Shown: one piece after another, positions 26,338 through 33,473 of the stretch
Layout: the number at the start of each line of letters is the position of its first letter
Position numbering within the stretch: position 1 is the first letter of the stretch
Assembly: GCA_041395865.1 (NCBI GenBank)
Contig: JAWKZQ010000005.1
Span: forward strand, 114,911-178,910
Direction of reading: 5' to 3'
DNA length: 64,000 nucleotides
Origin: IMCC2047 sp041395865
GTDB taxonomy: Bacteria > Pseudomonadota > Gammaproteobacteria > Pseudomonadales > IMCC2047
Program-made: the position numbers and the translations under genes
Notes under the pieces: model-generated
Database searches by the model: none
What the model saw: only the letters and a program-made list of their open reading frames with translations
What the model was told of the DNA's origin: nothing

Positions 26338-28611
26338 ATGGTTATAGAGTTGAAAAGCGCGAAGCCTATGAATGTTACATCCATAGACCTTTTGCCGGCA
26401 CCCTTGAAAAAGGTGCGTAGCCATTCATCCAAGCTGTTTCTCAATATGTTGGCCAGCATGTTCGATAATGCTGACGATACGCTTTTTGAGTTGGCCGATA
26501 AGGCGATTAATAACGCTGACCAGACGATGTATTTTGACTCCATGCGCGAGGTGCGTATCAAGCGTCAGATGATGGAGAAGCGTTTTGCCCAGGCGTTACA
26601 GGATAGTTTTAAAAATTTACAGCGCAATACGGTTGCTCAAACTGCAGATTCAGGCCAACAGGCGTTGAGCGATGAATCCCTGACCCTGGTTCAGGATGAT
26701 GAGCTGGAAGAAAGTGTCGCTATTCGGGGTATGGTGTCGAAGGTAAACAACCTCTTTGGCGACGCCCTGCAGCAGTTAACGCAGCGGATGGATGCATTGC
26801 TCAACAACACATCCTTAAGCGCTGAGGCGAACCCGCTTGGTCCCCAGTGTCTTTGCGAGGCTTTCCAGCAGGCATGCCTTGAGCTGGAGATCAATATTCG
26901 CGCCAAGCTGGTCATCTATAAGCTTTTTGAGAAGTTTGTGTTAAGCGAGCTTGCGGATGTTTATGACTGGACCAACAAATTCCTGGCCGAGCAGGGGATT
27001 TTGCCGCAAATAAAGCCGCAAAGCAGCAGCAAGGCCAAACCCTATCGACCCACGCCCTCGAGTGTTTCCGCCTCGCAACAAACCGCTCATTCGCCTGCGG
27101 ATGAAGACTCTGGGCAGGACGAGGTGTTCAGCCTGCTGAGGGGCTTGCTGGCCACGGCAAAAAATAAGCAATCCACCGAGCCGGGGCCTTTACCTGTTGC
27201 CGAGAGCGGACCCGTGTTGGCACCGAGTGAGCTGGTGCAGATGCTGTCAACGGTTCAGCATAGTGTGCCTGCCAGTGATAACTTGGTTTCGATCGAACCT
27301 CAACCGTTGAATGTCCGGCAGGCGCTGCACCAGCAGGTTGAAAAGCGCGGCGGCAGTGTACAGGCCGTGGGACGGGTTGATGATGACAGCATTAACCTGG
27401 TGACGATGCTGTTTGAGTTTATTCTCGATGATCATAACCTGCCGGTTCCGATGAAAGCCCTGCTGGCGCGTCTCCAGATTCCAATGCTGAAGGTGGCCTT
27501 GCTGGATAAAACTTTTTTCAGCCGAGGGGCGCATCCGGCGCGAAAACTGCTGAACGAGCTGGCGAGTGCGGCAATGAGCTGGAACCCGCCGGCTGATCTT
27601 TCCCGCGATGCACTCTACAACAAGGTTAGGGCTGTTGTTGGTACGGTGCTCGATGAGTTTGAGGACGACGTTAACCTGTTTCCGGGGTTGCTGGAAGATT
27701 TTACGGATTTTGTCGGCAAGGAACGCCGCAAGGCTGAGCTGATTGAGCAGCGCACCCGTGATGCCGAGGAAGGGCTCGGTAAAACACAGAGGGCGCGTGC
27801 CGAGGTGGGTAAAACCATCAATGAAAAGGGTGCTGGCAGGGTGCTTCCTCCGGTGGTCCTGGCATTGCTTCGCGAAGGCTGGGCTAACTATTTATTCCTG
27901 CTGCATGTCCGTGAAGGGGCTGAGAGTGAGGCCTGGCAGGCAGGGGTTCAGGTGGTGGACGACCTGATTTGGAGTACGGACAGGAACGCCAGCTTCAGCC
28001 ATCGCAGCGCCCTATTGACGATGATTCCTTCCCTGCTGCAAAGGCTCCGGGAGGGACTGAACGCGATCTCCTTTAGCAAAAACCGGATGCGAGAGCTGTT
28101 TGTCGAGCTTGAAGCGGAACACATGAAATGCCTGAGGAGTGAAGACGCGGAGGAGACGGATGATCTTGGCGGAACCCCCGCGGGAAGCCTGACGCAGGGT
28201 AACGACTCAGCGGATCACGAGGAAGGCAGTCAAAATAGGCGGCCGGAAGAGGCCGCTGCCGAGGTGATCGTTGAGGCTCCCGAGCTTGAGCCGTTGGACG
28301 ATGACAGTGCCGCAGTCGTTGCGGAGGAAAACGATGCGATTGCTGACCTGGTGGACTCCATGGCCGTTGGCGCCTGGGTTGAGTTTCATAATAATGAAGG
28401 CGAAAAAAACCGCTGTAAGCTGGCGGCCATTATCCGGGTTAGCGGTAAGTATATTTTTGTTAATCGCCTGGGAATTAAAGTTGCCGAATATACGCGTTCC
28501 GGGTTAATTGAGGCCGCGCGGGCCGGGGTGATTAGCGTGCTGGATAATGCGCTTCTCTTTGACCGTGCGCTGGAATCGGTGATTGGGCACCTGCGTGAAA
28601 TGAAGGATTGA
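26338..28611 (+). CDS. DUF1631 family protein
   Basis: A 757-residue cytoplasmic protein, largely helical and acidic, matching DUF1631 throughout: L-F-L-N-M-L-A-S-M-F-D-N-A-D-D-T-L-F near 35-52, M-Y-F-D-S-M-R-E-V-R near 69-78, and V-T-M-L-F-E-F-I-L-D-D near 355-365. The last 80 residues form a small beta-rich module (A-W-V-E-F-H-N and K-Y-I-F-V-N-R-L-G) reminiscent of PilZ-like or flagellar-brake folds, but I see no R-x-x-x-R and D-x-S-x-x-G pair for c-di-GMP binding. Start may be ATG 26338 or ATG 26368; neither has a strong ribosome site. Function unknown. Confidence 0.8.
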   Translation: MVIELKSAKPMNVTSIDLLPAPLKKVRSHSSKLFLNMLASMFDNADDTLFELADKAINNADQTMYFDSMREVRIKRQMMEKRFAQALQDSFKNLQRNTVAQTADSGQQALSDESLTLVQDDELEESVAIRGMVSKVNNLFGDALQQLTQRMDALLNNTSLSAEANPLGPQCLCEAFQQACLELEINIRAKLVIYKLFEKFVLSELADVYDWTNKFLAEQGILPQIKPQSSSKAKPYRPTPSSVSASQQTAHSPADEDSGQDEVFSLLRGLLATAKNKQSTEPGPLPVAESGPVLAPSELVQMLSTVQHSVPASDNLVSIEPQPLNVRQALHQQVEKRGGSVQAVGRVDDDSINLVTMLFEFILDDHNLPVPMKALLARLQIPMLKVALLDKTFFSRGAHPARKLLNELASAAMSWNPPADLSRDALYNKVRAVVGTVLDEFEDDVNLFPGLLEDFTDFVGKERRKAELIEQRTRDAEEGLGKTQRARAEVGKTINEKGAGRVLPPVVLALLREGWANYLFLLHVREGAESEAWQAGVQVVDDLIWSTDRNASFSHRSALLTMIPSLLQRLREGLNAISFSKNRMRELFVELEAEHMKCLRSEDAEETDDLGGTPAGSLTQGNDSADHEEGSQNRRPEEAAAEVIVEAPELEPLDDDSAAVVAEENDAIADLVDSMAVGAWVEFHNNEGEKNRCKLAAIIRVSGKYIFVNRLGIKVAEYTRSGLIEAARAGVISVLDNALLFDRALESVIGHLREMKD

Positions 28612-28682
28612 TGGCTGTGGTGTGGATGGGTTAAGGTGCGGTTTGGTTTTTGACGCGCTTTTCACTTTCCCGAGGTTCTGAA

Positions 28683-29255
28683 TTGCAGCTATCCATTCGT
28701 GACCACTGGTTAACCGGGGCCGAACGTATTGCCTCCCCAAATTGTAATGAGCGCCCGGACGGGCGTATCGATTTACTGGTGATTCATTGCATTAGCCTGC
28801 CGCCGAACGAATTCGGCGGGCCTTATATCTCAGAACTTTTTTGCAATCGGCTTGACCGCAAAGCCCACCCCTATTTCGAAACGGTTGCCGACCTGCAGGT
28901 TTCGGCGCACCTGCTGGTGCGGCGTGACGGTTCACTGATCCAATACGTCCCCTTCGATAAACGCGCCTGGCATGCGGGTGTTTCCTGTTTTGGGGACGAG
29001 CAGGCCTGTAACGATTTCTCCATTGGTATTGAGCTGGAAGGCGCGGATGATACTCCCTACGAAGCGGCGCAATATCAGCAGTTGGCCGAAGTAACCCGTT
29101 GTCTTATGGCCGCCTATCCCGGTATAACGCGGGAGCGCATTACAGGCCACAGTGATATCGCCCCCGGCAGAAAGACCGATCCGGGCAGCGCTTTTGACTG
29201 GCAACGGTTTCGCAGTCTTGTCTCACACCCTGATTCTACGAGAGGAAAGTTATGA
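28683..29255 (+). CDS. ampD: AmpD, 1,6-anhydro-N-acetylmuramyl-L-alanine amidase
   Basis: A 190-residue cytoplasmic zinc amidase that cuts the stem peptide from anhydro-muropeptides during wall recycling and so keeps ampC-type inducers low. Motifs: S-P-N-C-N-E-R-P-D-G near 19-28, V-I-H-C-I-S-L-P-P (first zinc His) near 34-42, D-K-R-A-W-H-A-G-V-S (second His) and I-T-G-H-S-D-I-A-P-G-R-K-T-D-P-G near 153-168. No ATG fits; TTG 28683 has GAGG at 28672-28675 with 7-nt spacing and gives the family length, so I prefer it to TTG 28650. Overlaps ampE by 4 nt. Confidence 0.93.
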   Translation: MQLSIRDHWLTGAERIASPNCNERPDGRIDLLVIHCISLPPNEFGGPYISELFCNRLDRKAHPYFETVADLQVSAHLLVRRDGSLIQYVPFDKRAWHAGVSCFGDEQACNDFSIGIELEGADDTPYEAAQYQQLAEVTRCLMAAYPGITRERITGHSDIAPGRKTDPGSAFDWQRFRSLVSHPDSTRGKL

Positions 29256-30091
29256 CCTTTCTGGTTTTATTGTTAACGATTGGCGCCTACAAACTGCTTG
29301 GCTGGCACTTCAGGCCGGAGCACGATCGTTGGTTCGTGAATTTTAGCGAGCGCGTATCAACGACATTCGGCGGCTCTTCTCGCCTGACCATGCTGGTTAG
29401 CGTATTGTTGCCTTTGTTGGTCGTTGCGCTGGTCCTGTCGGTGGTCCAGGACTGGGTGTTTGGGTTTGTCGGCCTGGCGTTGCAGGTGCTGTTGCTTGCC
29501 TATGCGTTCGGGCGCGTTAATTTGCCTCGGGAGGTTACGACTTACCTGCACCATTGGTGCGAAGGGGATTTTCAGTCGGCTTATCACCATGCGCAGGAAT
29601 ATTTCAAATTGGAGCAGGGTTTTGATGCCGGCGATCGTGCTCAATTGCATGAAAAGGCGTGCCGGGGCGTTTTGTATCAGTGGTTCGAACAGGTGTTTGT
29701 TATTGTTTTCTGGTACCTGTTGCTCGGTCCTGTCGCGGCGCTGTTTGTACGCCTGCTAAACCTTTATGAGGAGCTTGGCGATCAGGATGAAACTTCTCGC
29801 CTGGTGCATGTTCTTGAATGGTTGCCAGCGCGGTTGCTGGCAATCACCTATGCGGTTGCCGGTAATTTCACGCAGTGCTTTAAAAGCTGGCTGACGGTGT
29901 TAACCGAATATCGAATGACCACCGAGCAGGTGTTGTTCAAGTCTGGCCTGGCATCCATTGCGCTGGGTGAAAAGCAGCTGCCGACGGCTGAGGCTGACGT
30001 CCAGGCCGAGCAGATACAAATGCTCGAGGCGCTGCAAATACGTTGCCTGGTGGTTTGCCTGATTCTGGTTGCGCTCTTTACGATTTTCTAA
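29252..30091 (+). CDS. ampE: AmpE, membrane signalling modulator linked to AmpD
   Basis: A 279-residue inner-membrane protein beginning M-T-F-L-V-L-L-L-T-I-G, with hydrophobic segments near 1-17, 45-65, 68-85, 155-175 and at the extreme C-terminus. The middle carries H-H-A-Q-E-Y-F and a R-L-L-N-L-Y-E segment typical of AmpE/CobD-like proteins. AmpE is co-transcribed with ampD in enterobacteria and pseudomonads; its exact role in beta-lactamase induction or wall recycling is still unclear. The 4-nt overlap with ampD and 1-nt overlap with the sugar kinase indicate one operon. Confidence 0.9.
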   Translation: MTFLVLLLTIGAYKLLGWHFRPEHDRWFVNFSERVSTTFGGSSRLTMLVSVLLPLLVVALVLSVVQDWVFGFVGLALQVLLLAYAFGRVNLPREVTTYLHHWCEGDFQSAYHHAQEYFKLEQGFDAGDRAQLHEKACRGVLYQWFEQVFVIVFWYLLLGPVAALFVRLLNLYEELGDQDETSRLVHVLEWLPARLLAITYAVAGNFTQCFKSWLTVLTEYRMTTEQVLFKSGLASIALGEKQLPTAEADVQAEQIQMLEALQIRCLVVCLILVALFTIF

Positions 30092-30999
30092 TGCGCATTG
30101 GGATTGATTTAGGTGGTACGAAGATCGAAGGGATTATCCTGCAAGCGCAGGGGAATATCGTCAAACGCTTACGCCTGCCGACGCCAAAAGGCGATTATTG
30201 GGGCACCCTGCAATGCATAGTTGAGCTGGTTGCCCTGCTGGAGCAGGACCTCCCGAGTGACGCCGGAAGTATACCTGTTGGCATTGCCGCACCAGGCAGT
30301 CTTTCTACGCTGACAGGCTGCATGAAAAACTGTAACTCAACCTGCCTTAACGGAAAACCTCTACGCCAGGACCTTGAGCTGCTTCTTGGTCGGGAGGTTC
30401 GCCTGGCCAATGATGCGGATTGTTTCGCGCTTTCTGAAGCTATTGATGGCGCCGCTGCAGGTTTTCTTAACGTATTTGGCGTCATTCTTGGTACCGGCGT
30501 CGGTGGGGGAATTGTGGTTGATGGGCAGCTGCTCTCGGGCCCTAACGGTATCGCCGGTGAGTGGGGGCATAACCCCATGCCTCCCAGCGGTTTGGGTGAC
30601 GGTTCTTTGGAGGCTCGTGACTGCTACTGTGGCCGCAAGAACTGTATAGAAGCGCACCTTTCCGGACCGGCGCTGGCGCAGCGCTATTTTGAGCAAACCG
30701 GGCAGCAGCTGCCTGTGGAGGCAATTGTCAAGCGAGCGAATGAAGGCCAGTCAGAGGCGTTAACCTTGATGGATGCTTACCAAGAGGGGCTTGCAGCGGC
30801 TTTGGCAACAGTGATTAATGTGCTGGACCCGCAAGCCGTGGTGCTTGGGGGTGGTTTGTCTAATATTGACAGTTTTTATCTTGAGCTGCCAAAGCGTTGG
30901 GAAAAATATGTTTTTTCTGACAGCTGTGAGACAGCTTTATTAAAAGCCAAATACGGCGACTCCAGTGGTGTCAGGGGTGCGGCCTGGCTGTGGCCCTGA
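30091..30999 (+). CDS. mak: ROK-family sugar kinase, Mak-like fructokinase
   Basis: A 302-residue ROK kinase. N-terminal phosphate loop M-R-I-G-I-D-L-G-G-T-K, catalytic region L-A-N-D-A-D-C-F-A near 106-114, G-T-G-V-G-G-G near 136-142, and the ROK zinc site G-E-W-G-H-N-P followed by C-Y-C-G-R-K-N-C-I-E. The C-terminus (N-V-L-D-P-Q-A-V-V-L-G-G-G-L-S-N and K-Y-G-D-S-S-G-V-R-G-A-A-W-L) is very like E. coli Mak, manno(fructo)kinase. N-acetylglucosamine kinase is the main alternative and would fit the recycling context with ampD. ATG 30091 shares its A with the ampE stop. Confidence 0.85.
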   Translation: MRIGIDLGGTKIEGIILQAQGNIVKRLRLPTPKGDYWGTLQCIVELVALLEQDLPSDAGSIPVGIAAPGSLSTLTGCMKNCNSTCLNGKPLRQDLELLLGREVRLANDADCFALSEAIDGAAAGFLNVFGVILGTGVGGGIVVDGQLLSGPNGIAGEWGHNPMPPSGLGDGSLEARDCYCGRKNCIEAHLSGPALAQRYFEQTGQQLPVEAIVKRANEGQSEALTLMDAYQEGLAAALATVINVLDPQAVVLGGGLSNIDSFYLELPKRWEKYVFSDSCETALLKAKYGDSSGVRGAAWLWP

Positions 31000-31116
31000 C
31001 GGGGCGTCCCCTTTTCTCTTTCCGTTGAAATCGTTTGCCTGGTTGAGCCCAGGCGTTGTTTCCAGAACATGGTTTCCTGAGCTTAGTTGCCAGAATTTAT
31101 CCTTAGCGCTGAACGA

Positions 31117-31157
31117 AAAACGCCCCCTGCAGATTCCTGCAGGGGGCGTTTGTTTTC
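31117..31157. terminator. Bidirectional terminator between mak and the small membrane-protein gene
   Basis: AAACGCCCCCTGCAG and CTGCAGGGGGCGTTT form a perfect 15-bp stem around a 4-nt ATTC loop, with A-rich and T-rich flanks on both sides (GAAAAA left, TGTTTTC right). It lies between convergent genes and can serve both. Confidence 0.88.
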
Positions 31158-31182
31158 TGGTCCTGGTAAGGAGCAGGCGATT

Positions 31183-31395
31183 TTAGTTGTCGCCGTACTC
31201 CTCGCCCGGTAAGGGTTGACCGGCCAGCACGCTAATATCTTCTTTCCACTCGTTGTTCTCGATTACAAGGCAGATCATATGCCAAAGTAACCAGGAGGCT
31301 AACAGCAGAATGAACATTAACATCTCCGATCCCACAAACGGATAGATGGCACCGATTGTTTCAGGGTTAGACCAGTTTTCAAGTCCGGTAGACAT
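31183..31395 (-). CDS. Small single-pass membrane protein downstream of amt
   Basis: A 70-residue protein not matched to a named family. Residues 1-22 are polar with an amphipathic stretch, 23-45 form one strongly hydrophobic helix (G-S-E-M-L-M-F-I-L-L-L-A-S-W-L-L-W-H), and an acidic tail ends E-E-Y-G-D-N. It is a real gene rather than a chance frame: AGGAG lies 7 nt before the ATG (complement of 31403-31407), it starts 38 nt after amt on the same strand, and a strong terminator follows. The arrangement suggests an accessory subunit or regulator of the transporter; that is inference. Confidence 0.65.
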   Translation of the reverse strand: MSTGLENWSNPETIGAIYPFVGSEMLMFILLLASWLLWHMICLVIENNEWKEDISVLAGQPLPGEEYGDN

Positions 31396-31433
31396 AATCT
31401 TTCTCCTATTTCGTTATTCAGGAATATCCGTTA

Positions 31434-32828
31434 TTAGCCGTCGATGGGCTCTTTGCGCAGAGCCGCTCGAAGCTCTTCTTTCTCTTCGTAACGAGTGTGG
31501 ATTTCTCTCAGGTCAAGACCCGCCAGCTCAATACCGCGAGGTACACGCAGCACGCCGAAGGCTTTCAGGATGTGTGCGATGATGAAGCCAGGCAGGAAGC
31601 CCAGGAGACCGAACATGATGGCTGCGCCCGCCAGCTGACCCAGAGGTGAGATGTGAGCGTAGTCAGGGTTCATGGATGCTGGGTAGCCCCACAGCATGAA
31701 ACCAACAACGATCAGACCGTAAACGCCCGCATAACCGTGTACACCGACCGCGCCCAGAGGGTCGTCGATTTTGAAAACACGTTCAGCGAAGAAGTGGCCT
31801 TTGTAACAAACCCATGCGCCGCCCATGCCGATGATGCAAGCCTGGATCGGGTGGTACAGGTCGTTACCGGCAGAGGCACCGATGACACCCGCCAGACCGC
31901 CGTAGTAGATCCACAGAACGTCGCCTTTGGAGACAACGAAGGCAGCCAGCATACCGCCTGACAGGGACATCAGGAAGTTAAAGGTAATGGCCGACAGTGT
32001 TGTTGGAGTCAGGTAGATGTTGGTCGCCGTGAAGTAAGAACCACCGTCGCCAGCACCCACATCCAGCATGGGGATGTTACAGGCAACATAGAAGCCCCAG
32101 AAACCGGAGAAGATCAGGAACAGACCGACGGTTACCAACCAAGGGTTGTGGGGGTTAATGTTGCGAGGCGTGCCGTCAGCGCGGAACTTACCAATACGTG
32201 GACCCAGAACGATGATGACGCCCAGTGCGAAACCACCGGCAATCGCGTGAATTACACCGGACGCGTAAGCATCGTGGTAACCCAGCAGTTGCACCATCCA
32301 GCCATCTGGGTGCCAGCCCCATGCTGCATCGATAACCCAGAAGAAGGAACCGATAGCGACGGCCAGAATCCAGTAAGCGGAAGGACGGATACGCTCCAGA
32401 CATGCACCGGATACGATGGATGCCGCTGTCCAGGAGAACAGCAGGAACGCGGCGAAGAATACACCGTTGATGCGAGACCACCAGCCGTCGCCGTCAAGGG
32501 TCAGGCCTTCCTGGAATACGGAACCACCCAGGTGTGCGCCCATCAGCTCACTCCAGGGAGTTGCCCAGGCGGCATCCAGCAATGGACCGGTGATGCCGGG
32601 ACCATTTGGAATGGCAAAATACAGCCACCAACCAAACAGGTACCAGGTCACGGTTACCAGCGGAATGATCATGGTGTTTTTTAGCAGGGTGTGTTTGTGG
32701 TTACGCCAGCGCGATGCACCTACTTCATACACACAGAAACCTACGTGAATGAAGAACATGAATACGACGGTAACCCAGTAATAGAACTCGGTAAAGATCG
32801 TTATTAATGACGCTAACTCTTGATCCAT
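31434..32828 (-). CDS. amt: Divergent Amt-family ammonium transporter
   Basis: A 464-residue polytopic protein with eleven predicted helices. The twin-histidine pore is present: H194 in D-A-Y-A-S-G-V-I-H-A-I-A-G and H364 in D-D-P-L-G-A-V-G-V-H-G-Y-A-G. It differs from typical Amt proteins: the usual P-x-x-H-W-x-W segment reads V-I-D-A-A-W-G-W, and the usual G-F-N-A-G segment reads G-F-Y-V-A-C-N. There is no signal peptide, and a charged 35-residue C-terminal tail (E-E-K-E-E-L-R) is present. AAGGGGG precedes the ATG. No glnK gene adjoins it, unlike most proteobacterial amt operons. Ammonium or methylammonium transport is inferred from family. Confidence 0.85.
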   Translation of the reverse strand: MDQELASLITIFTEFYYWVTVVFMFFIHVGFCVYEVGASRWRNHKHTLLKNTMIIPLVTVTWYLFGWWLYFAIPNGPGITGPLLDAAWATPWSELMGAHLGGSVFQEGLTLDGDGWWSRINGVFFAAFLLFSWTAASIVSGACLERIRPSAYWILAVAIGSFFWVIDAAWGWHPDGWMVQLLGYHDAYASGVIHAIAGGFALGVIIVLGPRIGKFRADGTPRNINPHNPWLVTVGLFLIFSGFWGFYVACNIPMLDVGAGDGGSYFTATNIYLTPTTLSAITFNFLMSLSGGMLAAFVVSKGDVLWIYYGGLAGVIGASAGNDLYHPIQACIIGMGGAWVCYKGHFFAERVFKIDDPLGAVGVHGYAGVYGLIVVGFMLWGYPASMNPDYAHISPLGQLAGAAIMFGLLGFLPGFIIAHILKAFGVLRVPRGIELAGLDLREIHTRYEEKEELRAALRKEPIDG

Positions 32829-33473
32829 GTGGTTGCCCCCTTGGTAATTAGCATGGTTTTATTATTAGATTTCCGGCTTCTCGGCACGGGTGCGCTTTGT
32901 TACCGGAGTTGTTATGCAGTTTGGGCTGGTTGCCCGGGAAAGCTGCAAAATTTTGATTCAGCAAGTGGTTTCCGGTAGTGCTGAAAACGCAACTCATTGC
33001 CGAGGTGTAACACTTCATGAGAGTGCGAATATATTGTTATACATACCTGGAGGTATGGGTTTCGTCGCACGCACATTTGTTTACCCCAGTTATATTGATC
33101 TTCATTATTAGTGGTTGTCAACGGTTTTTTTTCGGAAACTACGTATTTCTAGGTAGGAAAAATAGGTGGTTTTTCTACTTATCTAGGGGTATGTATTGGA
33201 TGCTCTTCAGTCTTTTGTTACCTATATATAGGTATTTATAGGTGGATATTTGTGATGTTGGCTGTGGGGCTTGCCGAGGTTTGCCACAGGGATGGCTGGA
33301 AATCTGTTTTCCGGGGTGCCGGCAGGCATGGTTTTTTGAGGGAGATTTTATTGGCGCAGAGCGGCTGCCCAATTTAAGTTGTTCTAATCTTATAAATAAG
33401 TAATGTACGGCGTTACAGTGTGCTTCTATAGTGAGTAGGAATATTGAGTCGTGACGAGCAGGGAATACGGTTG
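32829..33473. promoter_or_regulatory. Long amt-aceE intergenic region with repeat array
   Basis: 645 bp between divergent genes with no convincing reading frame. CATACCT-GG-AGGTATG lies at 33042-33057. A cluster of TAGGT-type boxes follows at 33150, 33163, 33184 (TAGGGGT), 33220 (inverted), 33229 and 33239, including a perfect palindrome TACCTATATATAGGTA at 33219-33234. Short hairpins lie near 33260-33320 in the aceE leader. TATAGT at 33427-33432 could be an aceE -10 element with a poor -35. No AATTGGT-type PdhR operator and no sigma-54 motif for amt were found. Confidence 0.55.

Noticed and set aside
32148..32684. 178-codon plus-strand open frame
   Set aside because: Antisense to amt; the Amt protein on the other strand has clear family motifs.
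32829..33041. Sigma-54 promoter for amt
   Set aside because: Searched for WGCAA-N4-CGTGCCA (minus-strand form) and found no acceptable match.
32890..33241. Two short plus-strand frames (73 and 74 codons) in the amt-aceE gap
   Set aside because: Both are Val/Phe-rich translations of AT-rich non-coding DNA without ribosome sites, and they overlap each other and the repeat array.
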